A stretch of 64,000 nt of DNA from contig JAWUZG010000001.1 of NCBI GenBank assembly GCA_036785705.1, forward strand, positions 5,456,001 to 5,520,000. Reading direction: 5' to 3'. A program made the position numbers and the translations under genes. The stretch is from Acanthornis magna (lineage: Eukaryota > Chordata > Aves > Passeriformes > Acanthizidae). The notes under the pieces are model-generated. The model made no database searches. It was not told where the DNA came from and was given only the letters and a program-made list of their open reading frames with translations. Below, piece by piece: positions 28,727-42,227 of this stretch. The first letter of the stretch is position 1. Every line of letters begins with the position of its first letter.

Positions 28727-28954
28727 CGTATAATTTCGAAATTTGAGTTGGCCACTGTGAGCAGATAAGTGACTACAGAAGGTACTTAGAAAACATCTGT
28801 CTTACACTCTCTTAGGAAAATAAAGAAAGATTTTGTTGCTGTGGTAGGAGCAAACTGTGGAATCAGACAGAAGAGGCACAGTCCATACTGTGCTGTTATA
28901 TGTTAAAGCTGTTATTTGTTTAATATTTAAGTATTTTCATTTTAATTTTCCTAG

Positions 28955-29500
<546 letters not shown>

Positions 29501-29570
29501 AAGACATATTCTTACTTTCTACAAGAGATGAGAGGAACCCACTTGTATATGGAGTCTTCACTACAACAAG
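29501..29570 (+). CDS. SEMA3D: SEMA3D exon (window exon 7): Sema domain, TRDERNPLVYGVFTTT segment
   Basis: This 70-nt exon starts with two bases completing Gln222 and ends after two bases of Ser245. It encodes DIFLLSTRDERNPLVYGVFT, the class 3 stretch that precedes the GSAVCVYSM motif. The 70-nt size and phases match the equivalent exon recalled for other class 3 semaphorins. Acceptor CACTGCAG, donor GTATGT at 29571. Read-through stays open for 32 codons to a stop at 29665-29667. Confidence 0.96.
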
Positions 29571-31275
<1,705 letters not shown>

Positions 31276-34200
31276 TAAATATACATTTTTCCATGTCTCT
31301 GAGATAGCATTGTGTCCAGACTGTTTCCTGATTGTCTCTCATATTGTGGTCTCCTACTGTACAGCTGTATTTTCTCTCTGTTGGGATCACCTCTAAGACA
31401 ACAATACTTCATAAAAAGCCAAAGGCATTTCTTTGTGAAGTGTTAAGTTATCGTGAGACATTTTATTTATATTTTTGTTATCTTCGTGTCTGTTAAAATC
31501 ACTGAGATACTGTCATTGCTTTTGTTCTGTGTATTTGTGCATGTGTTGTGTTTTGAAGTAAAATAAAGAGGTTATTGCTGGTGATTTTATGTGATAAAAA
31601 ATAAGTAACAGGAAGAAAAGAGAAATTCGGTATCTGGAAATACTTCAATCCCAATCTCGTAGACTTCAGTCATAGCTGGCCAAAACGAGGAGGAAAACTT
31701 TGAAAAAGTTATTAAAGATTTGTTTTCCTACTTTCGTCACAGAATTAAATTTGGAAAAACATAGACTGACATTACAGGTGAGGAAGAAATACTATTTTCA
31801 AAAAATATGTCAACTTTAAAAATCATCACAACTTGGAGAAGCTCTTTTTGCGTAGAATGCAAAAGAGCAACAATTTTATCCAGAATAGCTTTACATTCTC
31901 TTGGTCAGGTATTTAATCAACAGGTATTAGGCAGCCAGACGTGAGCTGTCAACGTTGGACATGGCCTAGCAGCCATCTGGCCATTTCTGCACTATTTCTC
32001 TGACCTCAGACTGGAGTAACCTTTACCTCAAGCCACATTATCTAGTTCATTTAGTTCATAATTTCCTTGTGTCTCTCTGTTTTCTTCTTCATCCTTCCAC
32101 TGGACTCAGCTGTGTGATCTGATGTTTGTTGCATGTCCTGGTCCCAGGGCTCGGCAGGTCAGGCCCCAAGTGTGGATTCTCTTCTCTCGGCTGAGGATAA
32201 ACCTCAGAGCAGCTTTGTCTCTAAAGACCAGGACAGCTCAGGGACTGAATTGGCCTGCCCAGGATCTGCCCTGATGGAGCAAATTGCAACTTATTTGGAC
32301 AATTCAGGCATTGCAGGCTTAGCAATCTATTATGCAAAATACGTAGTGCCCCCTAAAAGAAGATTAAATGTAATTTTTTTTTTTTTTAATTATGTGCAAC
32401 TCCCCAGCTCGTTAAGAAGTTCAGATGAATTTAATTTTAACTACAAAAATGGTGCCAGCGGGAACAATAGCTGGTCCCATGGCATCTAAAGAGATTAAAA
32501 TAACTCTCTTGAAAAAGTCAGAGTCCCCCATAAGGATGAACACTCTACACAGATAGACGGGTCATAAGCTCATTGCATTTTTGAGTGTATTAGCCATCAC
32601 ATGGTTGAGCTGGGATTCACAAGGAAGGAAACATGCCATGCTGAAGCATGTCAGTGCTGATCTCTATCACTGATGTGAATATCCATGGTTGCAAGTATTG
32701 TAAAAGTTGGAAAGTTTAAAGATAAACAAATGTTTTCCATAAGCCAACCCTTAGCTCTCCAACTGCTTCCTTTAAGCACCTGATAACAGCTGTGAAAAAT
32801 AGTATCTTAAAAGTCCTCTGAACCTCTGTAGTGAGTGGATTTCTGTAGGAGTTTGTCTGATCAAGGATTGAGAAGGGAATTGGATTTACTAAAGAAAGTC
32901 GTCAGAAGAAAGGTATCTATAATATTTGCTATATAGATTACGTAAATGTATTACTGCTTATCTTTTTATCTTGTTCTCTTAGTGAGCTGGACTGCAAAAT
33001 ACTTCAGGGTCTGCTTTTAATGTATCCAAATAAGTAGATCCATGCCATGTTCTTGTCTAGTGTTGGGCAATGCCAAACTTGGATATAAACTGATTTAGGG
33101 TGGGATCTGGAAAAGCAGTGCCGTGCTAAAAGGCAAGGAAAAGTAGCAGCATGAGCCTTGAAGAACACTGTAGAGTGAATGCTGAAATGCTCTTCCTTAA
33201 AGATTAATTTCATCATTTTTTGCCAGCTGTGAGGTGGTTCAGGAACGCTTAGAACAAAGCCAAAGAGGGATAATCCACCCTTTTAAAAGTTAGTAGAACA
33301 TTTTTGAAATTTAAGCTCTTCCTAAGTGTTGCCTACAGTTGGCATAAGCAGCACTTCTCTGAATCTATATTTCCTTTATTTTAAGTTACTGGTAATGTCT
33401 AAAAGCAGCTATTCTAGGAAATGCATTTCTTTTGGTGGTTGGCTTTGAGAGAGGCATTGACTTCCTTTCAGCATTTATACAGAAGCAGGAGACTGCATAC
33501 CCTAATTTAACTTTCTGCTCTGCTGCCTTTATCTCCTAAGTAAATAAAGCTGCTCACTATAGAGACTGTGACTACTTTGATTTTGAAATTTTGACAAAAT
33601 GCTTCCTGTGGCAATTTGTGTGTGAGATAAACTCCCAACACAACCATGATATCATGCCTTGGCAATGCTGAGTGGGGAGCAGGCAGCAGGAGCCCCTGCC
33701 TGCTCATGTCCCTGAGCTGTGGCAGGCTCTGCCTGCCCTCTGCTGTCATCAAAACTCCTCTGGACATGGTGACAGGGGACCTCTGGCACACTCCACACCA
33801 CTGACAGTGCAGAAAATACAGCTCTTCAACTTTTCTCAGTGGTATTCAAGTGCAAGTGGAAATAATGGGAATTAAACAGAAGCAAGACTTCAAATCTATA
33901 TCCATTTGGAAGCTGAAAATAAAAAGAGGCAGAAAAAAAGCATGAAGCAGGCAGCCCCGATAAAAAGGGTGCGTTGAAAACCAAGGGAGCTTTTGCTCTG
34001 TCTGCTTTAGCTGTTTGAAAATTAGACTTGCATATCTGCAGCTGTCCCCAGATTACAAATCCAGTTTTCTTCCGGTCTCTTAGGGTTTCACTCAGGAAAT
34101 TGTCCATTAATAAAGAAACCATGGAGAACTTTCTTTAAAGTGTGTTCTGCATTCTAAAGCAGAGTTTTCATAATGCCCTCCCAGTTATCACAGAAGGCAT

Positions 34201-34733
34201 TTGAACAAGATTTTCAGTGAATTAGGAGGAAAAAACCTTTTCTAGTTTGTTTATTGAGCTGTAACCATTGCAGTATCACAGCAACTCATAGTGCCCACTT
34301 GGAAATTCTGATGGGATACACAGGAGTCATCCTCATTTCATTGATGGCAAGTAAATGCCATTAAGGTCAGATTTTTAGATGAATGTCAGTGTTTAAAGAT
34401 GCACATTAACACTCAGTCTGATCTACTGCAGAACACAGGACTGTTAAATGCTATCCTAGGCAACGGCAAATGTTTTTGATGGGTCTAGATATCTTACTGA
34501 TTTGTTTTGTCGAAAGATCAAAACAAAGCTCTGAATGAGCAAAGTAAGAATCTGGCAGTCTGAGTCACTTAGCTACAAGAAGAAACAACCCAGCATATTA
34601 CTCTGGTCCATTTGAAGAGTTTAATGTCTCACCTCTTTTTACTCCAAATCTGAATACAGTCCTTGGCTCTTGAATTCTTTATGTTTCCTTTTGATTAAAC
34701 AAGTTCCCTTACAACCCCTGTGATCCTCTTGTA

Positions 34734-34995
34734 ATCATGGAATCTTAGAATCATAGAATCGATTGAGTTGGAAGAGACCCATCTGGATCACTGAGTCCAG
34801 CTCCTTTCCCTATGCAGGACACCCAAGAGTCATACCATGTGCCTGAGAGCATTGTCCCAAAGCTTGTTGAACTCTGTCAGGTTTGGTGCTGTGAGCACTT
34901 CCCTGGCGACCCTGTTCCAGTGCCTGACCACCCTCTGGGTGAAGAACCATTTTCTGATATCCAGCCTAAACCTCTCCCGACTCAGCTTCATGCTT
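34734..34995 (-). mobile_element. CR1 LINE 3'-end fragment
   Basis: Begins on the plus strand with three imperfect copies of the CR1 terminal octamer (ATCATGGAATCTTAGAATCATAGAATC). It continues with GAGTTGGAAGAGACC, CACTGAGTCCAGCTCCTTT, CCTGTTCCAGTGCCTGACCA and TGGGTGAAGAACCATTTTCT. That order shows the element's 3' end at the left, so it lies on the minus strand. It belongs to a different CR1 type from the copy at 4694-4980, as the internal text differs. It is 5'-truncated near AGCTTCATGC. Confidence 0.93.
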
Positions 34996-37472
34996 CTTCA
35001 TCTTTTTCTCTCTCAGTTGCTTTCTCTCCCTTTCTTCAGTGAAACCACTTCCTTCTTGGCTGTGCCACAGAGAAATACTGCCTGCCAAAAAGCCTCCCCT
35101 GTCCTCCCTTCTGGTTAGCTGTGCTGCTTTAATAAGCTTGTTTATAAAACATAGAGGGTTGCACAGGTTTCCCTTGTTATTTTTAGACTTATCTTCCCCT
35201 TTCACCTATCTTTTATGGGACAGACTGCATTCTTTGCTTCTCCAGTTCCTCTCTCCTTTGATCTCCCTACTGTAAAATGGGGCTGCTTAATTAAGTGAAA
35301 TGTTTCATTTCATGGGTTTATTTTCCTCAGAAAGCCTCCTACACCTCCCGTTACTTACCAGCCTGTTTTCCCCGACATGAATTACCTTCCAGTTCATAAC
35401 AGCCTTTCGAAATGCTGCAAACCCTGTCACCTTTCCTGATAGCAGAGGTCAGCAGAGAATTACAAAGTGCCACCTGCAAAGTCAAGTTCACTCACCCAGC
35501 TGGTCTCAGCTCAGTTAGCCTCAGATTAATGCTCAATTTTCTCAGCTTTTTTTATCAACAGCACAGGTGTGTTACATGGAAAAGCAGCACAAAGTGCTCA
35601 AGACAAAAACAAGGACAAGAACAAATCTTGCATAACCAGTAGGATACAAACCCTTAAAAAAATAGTAGGGGATTTAATTTTTTTGTTTTGTTTGTGCTTT
35701 TTGTTACAGCGGTAGAGTAAGTTCTATTCAGTTTAAAATTTGCACTGTTTGTTTGTCTCCTACAAACCTGACTTGTTCCCTTGCTCCTGCCTTCTTCCAG
35801 GCTCACTGAGTAGCTGCAAGGTTCCTAAGTCTCCTTCTTGAGTGTTCATTCCTTCTGACGCTACTCACTCATCTTGCAGAGAAGCATTAAGGGTTTTTGC
35901 AGGCATGTCAAAATACAAAATGCATTGTGCAGCTCTGATCAGACTACAGAGAAGAAGCCACACAGTGTTTAGGCTTCCCAGGAACCCAAGTTTCACCTTC
36001 AGAATGGCTTACAATTGAACCTGCAATGGCATGTAAGTGCCTATGCCCTGAGAGTCATCTCTCAGCTGTCATCTAATCCACAGAAGGTCATAAATCTATG
36101 GGTACCCCATTTTTAAAGTACTTCTGGCATCTAAAGTACATCTTGGCAGCTCACACCAGTGCTCAGTGGTGGATCTTAATCCCTCAGGATGCAGCCTTTG
36201 CATTTCCTTGATAAACTCAATGCTGAAGTTCAATGCTGTTGGCTGTGTTGGAGGTCCCCATTTAGCACAGAAGTGAGAGGTTGAAGGTAGTTCCTCTGTT
36301 TTTCTGTAGTTTTGCATGATGGATCACTGATAAAGGAACTTAGAGCCTGGAAGACTTTACACTTACTAATTTTGGCTGAGATGACAGATAATTAACCTAT
36401 GAAAAGTAAAACTCCTTCAACAGGAAGGAGCAAGGAGTTCCCCGGATGAGGGACAGAAGCTCAGACTAAGACATCTAATTCCCTGATATGGGAGAGGTTC
36501 AAGAAATATTTCACTTTTTCATGTTTCATACAGGATACTTCCAGTGCTCACAAGAGTGACTTACTGGCATGGTTCTCAGTTCTCCTTGTGAAATGCATAA
36601 AAATTCCCGGCCTGGACATTATCAAAGCAAGCAGATGCCTACTGCACTCAGTATGATCAATCTACCCTGCCCTGTGGGTGCTTGAGTCTCAGTGTTAAGT
36701 GGCTCTAAGGATACATGTGACAAGACACTTTTAAACTGGGATTTTCAACACACTTGTAATAGAAACCTTCTTGAAGTTCCCAGGGAACAACATTTTCTTT
36801 TTAGTTTGTCAATAGGCATCAGCCCTGCTGAGCTACAGATGCATCATTAATGAATAGGATATGTGTTTACATACCTTATAGCTAAATTCCCAAATAACTG
36901 CCACAATTTTAATAGGTGTTAGATCCAGCAGCTCCTACTGAGTTCACTGGATAGCGTGAAGCACTATCCATTTTGGCAAATTGGAGGTTTATTTAGGAGC
37001 CCAACTTCTGGCACCAGCTTTTGAAAATCTTGGCCGCAGTTCCCACATAATGTTAACACAGTCACACTGTATGTCTCAGCATTGTGTGAGACCCACACAT
37101 CCACCACTCTCCTAAGCTGCAAATTTAATAAGACAAGCAAAAACAGGAGAAAAGCTTACATATGCGTGGTGGTGTTAATTTAGTGTGTATTTGCTTTTAT
37201 TTGAGAATGATTAGCCTTAACTTACCACCTTGTGACCACAAGGATACAAATAACAGGTGAGGGAATAGAAGGTATCTTTGTAGATCACTTGGGATTAGGA
37301 CTTAGTCCAGAGTGATTATTGTCAAACTGAGCTCACACAGAAGGAATTTCAATAAATTTAAGTAACTATTGATTCTTCAAAAGACTTGTGCCACAGTTTA
37401 TAGAGCAGTTGAATAGAGATGCCCTTAGTACTTTCAACTCTGTTTCTGTTGGGTTTTGGGGAAGGGGGGAGT

Positions 37473-37490
37473 TGTTTGTTTGTTTGTTTG
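37473..37490. repeat. TTTG tetranucleotide repeat
   Basis: Four to five tandem TGTT/TTTG units within a longer G/T-rich stretch at about 37445-37507. Confidence 0.85.
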
Positions 37491-40400
37491 GGTGGTTGTT
37501 TTGTTTTATCTTTCATTTCTTGACACATATATTTTTATCAAGTTATCATTCCTGGCAATAAAGGCCTAAGCAACCTCAGAAGAATAGATTATATGGTGAA
37601 CAAGCTTCTTGCAAAATTCATATGTAGTGGTACTAACTTGACTGATTTAATGTGATTAGTTTTGTTTGATATGAGCTATCTAGAAGAAAATCTGACCTGG
37701 CTTTTTAGGATTCTCTATCAGAAGGAGAAATATAGGCACCCCCTTTGTGCCGTTCACGTGCAGCCAAGATAAAAATCCAGGTCAGGTGAGGTGAATCCCA
37801 CACTACAGCAAAAGCTGAAGGTGCTGAGAGAGCACAGTGATAGTGTTATGAGAACTTTCATGAAACTAGATTCTCTCACAGTCTACATGAAACAACTCAG
37901 CCAACCTATCCCATGACATTTGATATAAAAGCCAGTATCTTATTGTCCCCAGTGGGAGATGTCACATATCTGAGACAGCATCTGGTGCTGATGATGTGAA
38001 CAAATGAACTATGACCTGGGCAGAGAGCACTGGTATCACTATCATGAGACCTGCAACAGGATGTGCACTCACATTTTCAGACATGAAAGGTTGTTTCACT
38101 TGCCCACTTGACCATCCTACATCCTACTGATTGCTAGGAAAGGAAGCACAAGGCTACAGAATTGTTCTGCAGTGATGGGCGGACACAACTTTAAACAACT
38201 GCCTGAGAACTTTGCCAAAGGGTGGCCAAAATGACTTTCTCATTCCCCTGCTCCATCCATCATGCCACAGTGAGCAATGCCTCTGGAAATAACTCCCTTG
38301 GCCAAACATAACAGGGTCACACCTGCCCAGCTGCTCTTGGTGGTCATGCTGTCTTAGGATAGGCTCCAAAGCCCAACGAAATAACTGGAAAAGGCCCTGT
38401 TGACTCAAGCAGATCTCTGGATCAAACCCTTAGTCCTTGTTTCTACTAAATTAACTGTGCAAGCTGGTAAAAGATTTCCATGTATCATACATGGTAGAGT
38501 TTGGGCTTTTGGGATTGCTGTAGCAGCTCTATATTTCCATATTGTCAGAAATTTTATCCTAGTGGTTTTTAGTGAGTGCTGTCACTGCTCTCACCTTCCT
38601 CTGTTGATGCATTTTTGGCAAAAAATCTAGGAGATCATTAAGGCCTAAGGGCCTACTCCCATTTTTCACACAGAAATTGGCTTCTGGAATTGAGTTGTTA
38701 ATAGGTGAGCAATCAGCAGATTTCCATTAGATGCAGAGAGTGACTCTGAGTAGTGAGTGAGAACATGAACCACAGAAAAGGGACATACAGGGGAAAATCA
38801 ACCTCTAGTCCACCGTGAGGAGTAAGAGAGTTATTGCATGGTTGGAAAGTCAAAGAAGCGAATTTGTTTCTCCTCCTGTATAGAATAAATTAATGCAAGA
38901 CTTTGATCCAAAGACAATTAAAGTTATTGCATGTTTCTCTCTATTTATCCCAACAAACTTTTGTTCAACACCTCTAAAGGTAAACATTTTCTTTTTATCC
39001 CAAAGTCTAATTTTTGTCCAAAAGTCATGTTTCTTTGTGAAATTATTCTACTGATATTGTTATCTTCAAAAGCCAAGCTGGCTACAGCCAACTCAAGGAC
39101 ATAACCTTGCAAAAACTTCAATTTGTAAAAGCACAGCAGAAAACAGAATGCGGGAGATTATAGCCAGCAAGCCAGAGGGGGAAGTTCTTACAGGACTGCT
39201 GGCAAAAACCCCCTAGGCATAGCTCACTGCAATATGTGTTTCCAGTGGGACTGTTTTTTTCAGTAGGACTTGCCTTTTTTTCTTTCTTTCTTGTATTTGA
39301 CTGTATCTTCAGGGAATGTCTTTTGAGTGGTTATCACAGGACAATATGACCCTTTCTTTTTCCTTTTCTGTTCTTTCACAGCCATAAATGGAATCATACA
39401 GTGAAACAAAAATGACTATGTGATGGAATTTATCTTAATTCAAATTGGCACAGATTTACTGTCCATGGGGAAATTGTCAAAAGCTATTAGGTGATCCAGG
39501 GACTTAAGACATTTTTTCAGTTTCAATTCCTTTATGAAGATGGGGACACACAGGATTAACTCACAGATTGAAACAACACTAAGCAAGTGGACACTTGTAC
39601 AAAGTCTGTTAGGTCTCTAGATAGCCATAAAATTCAGTTGGAGCAAGGAATGGAAATAGGCTGCAGACTCCTAAATTACTGGGGCTACAACCCTGTTAAC
39701 TAAAACCAGAGGTCAGGTTCAGGTGCAGGCCCACAGTCAGTCTGTTGTTTAATGTTAAGATGTGCTTTGCCGTAGTTGAGGCATGCTCCAAGTGGCACAT
39801 TCCCTGTGGCAGTGTTTGGGGTCTAAGGCAGAGCAGGACCTGACCCCAACAGACATTTCAGATGTGGCCATAGATGTGGATGTATAACATCAGCTGGTCT
39901 GTGCTTCACTGGCCTGTTTTGGTTATGAATATACAGGTAGTCTTGGATACTTTTAAGAAACTTTTCCTCAGCCAGAAATTTGTGTTTATTTGCTACTCTA
40001 CCTTACATAGTGGAACGAATCCGAACCACAAGCCCTAAACTGGCACCATAGATTCAGCACATGTCAAACTGGATAGTTGGGAATGTGAGCTAAAATCTTC
40101 TCTGTCAAAAATTGCCATGAAGGAGGACTGTAGAGCAACTTCACCACAAAACTTTCTCTTGATAAAGCACAGGAATTACCTGATCACGTCTTTCTTCACA
40201 GGCTGTGTTAGGGCTCCACCTGGCAGTAAATACAGGAATTACTTCATTAAAAACAGTACTAAAAAAAGAAGCAATCAACAGTTTATATGTGAAAGTTTGT
40301 CACCAAGTGGAACAGTGTGTCCAGTTTGTCTTGTCCAGGATTTATAGTGCCCCAGTAACACATCTAGATGCCTCCAGATTCAAAACAGAATTTTTCTTAG

Positions 40401-40906
40401 ACTGTGATTAGACACTATTTGTACAAGAAGGGATAGAAAAGAGATGCAAACAGCGGTGGGACGGAAACCAGAGATAGGTGACCATGAGAGATCATGAGTC
40501 ACAAACGTGAAACACATTGCAGATATGTACTTGTGCTTACCCCAAAAGGCACAGAAGGGAAAAATCTGATGGAGGTTGAAGAAGTACATTTGTGGGTGGT
40601 CTTCAGGCAAGATGTGTGAGAACCAACTTTGTGTAAGCCAAAGGAACAGCAGGAGTGACCAGTTTGTCAGTATGGGTCTAATAGCAGTGGGCATGAACCC
40701 CAGCATGGGCAAGTGTCTGAAGGACCAAATGCTTTAGCAGCTGTCTGGACCAGAAGAGGATAAGACTGTACTGTTCGAAATAGAGAGAAGGATGCTGCAG
40801 CAGCTGAGCCGTGGGCTTGGTCAAGAGTGTCAGCTCTGTGAATGGAAAAGAAAGTAAATTTTGAGAAATAATGAGCCACAGGGATTGTCTTGGCATCTGG
40901 AGAATA

Positions 40907-41008
40907 CAGGGGGTTTTTTGGGTTTTTTTTGTTTGTTTGCTTGTTTGGGTTTTTTGTTTGGGTTTTTTTTTTTTTTGTTTTGTTTTTGTTTTTGGGTTTT
41001 TTTTTCAG
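40907..41008 (+). repeat. T/G-only strand-asymmetric tract ending in an acceptor-like CAG
   Basis: About 100 bp made almost only of T and G, with G runs at 40909, 40920, 40947, 40960 and 40994 separated by T-rich spacers. It ends TTTTTTTTTCAG at about 41008, which has the form of a strong 3' splice acceptor though no exon follows. Likely length-variable. Confidence 0.85.
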
Positions 41009-41611
41009 AAAAGAATAAACGGGAGGTGTAGGATGCACCATTTGAAATCAAAATGAATTGATTTCAGGCCATATAAAGGGAAAAGTTATGACCTCTGATT
41101 TCACGCCGTATACAGGCAGAAAGAGCCTCGGAAAAAGGAACAGAATTACTAAAAGCAGAACCTTGAGGTGCGGCATTGGAGTGCTGAGCTCCTCCCGCAG
41201 CAGCCACGGGAGGGCAGCCCAGGCTTGCTGTTGGCAGCCCTGCCCTGGTACCTGCTCAGCTTCGGGCAGCCTGCAGCAAATTTAACCTCTGCTGCTACAT
41301 GTACCCACAAGTGAGAGTTGCAGAGCATGACACGTCTCCTTCCCTCCCATCTCACTCTCCTTTTCTGTGTAAAATACTAGTATTTGGTGATATTTTGCCT
41401 GTGAGTGGGGCAGGGAATGAGGAGGTGGAATTCTCTGCACCCATGCTGAGCCCATCATGAGAATTTCTCTGGTTTTAAAGCAATTCTTTCAAAAAATGAA
41501 GTCTTGGTGACCAAGTGATGCTTTGGGATGAGAAAACTCATGGAAAAATCTTGATTTCTACTTGTACTTCTTTCCTAAAACTCCTCTCATCTTCTTGTCT
41601 TTCTCATTCAG

Positions 41612-41834
41612 TGTCCGAGCAAAACCTATGATCCGCTCATCAAGTCCACCAGAGATTTTCCTGATGAAGTAATTAGCTTCATTAGACGGCACCCACTGAT
41701 GTACAAGTCGGTTTACCCAGTGACAGGAGCTCCGGTGTTCACTCGGATCAACGTGGACTATCGCCTCACTCAGATTGTGGTGGACCACGTCATGGCAGAG
41801 GATGGGCAATATGATGTTATTTTCCTAGGAACAG
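41612..41834 (+). CDS. SEMA3D: SEMA3D exon (window exon 9): Sema domain, CPSKTYDP to VIFLGT
   Basis: This 223-nt exon starts in phase 0 and ends after one base of Asp368. It encodes [20 protein letters not shown], then [17 protein letters not shown], then [20 protein letters not shown] and QYDVIFLGT. Cys294 pairs with Cys182 by family precedent. The [14 protein letters not shown] stretch matches recalled SEMA3D. Acceptor TCTCATTCAG; donor GTATGA at 41835, weaker than the other donors in the gene. Read-through adds 16 residues and then a TAG at 41882-41884, followed closely by two AATAAA hexamers. Confidence 0.97.
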
Positions 41835-41909
41835 GTATGAGAGAGAACTTTCACTGTCATGCTGCACAAGCCACATCCGTTTAGAACACCTTTAGTCCAG
41901 TAGGTCCTA

Positions 41910-41925
41910 AATAAATCTCAATAAA
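41910..41925 (+). terminator. Candidate intronic polyadenylation signals, tandem AATAAA
   Basis: Two canonical AATAAA hexamers at 41910-41915 and 41920-41925 lie 76 and 86 nt after the donor of the exon at 41612. They follow the in-frame stop at 41882-41884. Downstream comes a T-rich then GT-bearing stretch (TTTTTTTCCTATGTGTAC), as seen near real cleavage sites. No transcript evidence is available, and AATAAA is not rare in AT-rich introns. Confidence 0.3.
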
Positions 41926-42192
41926 CCTCTAGATTAACATTTTTTTCCTATGTGTACAGCTTCAGGAAGCATATAGGTGCTCCTGGTTCTGGTCCAGGTC
42001 TTCATGCAAGTGCTAAAATTAAATTAATTTGTTAGTTCAAGATAATACTACTGTTGGGATTTTGATGCCTCCTGATGCCTAGGTGATACACCATTTAGGG
42101 GCCAGAGTACCTGGACTTTCTTACCCTCCAAGTACTGCTCAGTACCCATCTTTACATTACATGGTAATCTGGCTTTCTGCTGAAAGCACATC

Positions 42193-42227
42193 AATAAAAC
42201 TATTAAAATAAAAAAAAAAAAAAAAAA
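42193..42227 (+). repeat. AATAAA followed by an A18 tract
   Basis: AATAAA at 42193-42198 is followed 11 nt later by eighteen A. This is the usual look of a retroposed mRNA 3' end, but it can also arise by chance in A-rich DNA. No flanking target-site duplication is clear. Confidence 0.6.

Larger units (their letters stand above)
17673..28954 (+). other. Intron 5 (11,282 bp, the largest)
   Basis: Non-coding. Contains a T24 run at 21533-21556, a CpG-bearing stretch at about 21690-22250, a T-rich tract at about 24283-24317 and a short tandem duplication at 28657-28726. Another CpG-bearing, non-repetitive stretch lies at about 27420-27560. No mobile element was recognised and scattered small open frames lack homology. 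Confidence 0.87.

Noticed and set aside
38154..38408. 84-codon minus-strand frame that resembled a retroelement remnant
   Set aside because: No protease, reverse transcriptase or integrase motif and no LTR-like ends could be found nearby, so a mobile-element call is not supported.
40117..40411. Overlapping short plus-strand frames that loosely suggested an endogenous retroviral fragment
   Set aside because: No conserved retroviral motif, primer-binding site or long terminal repeat is visible.
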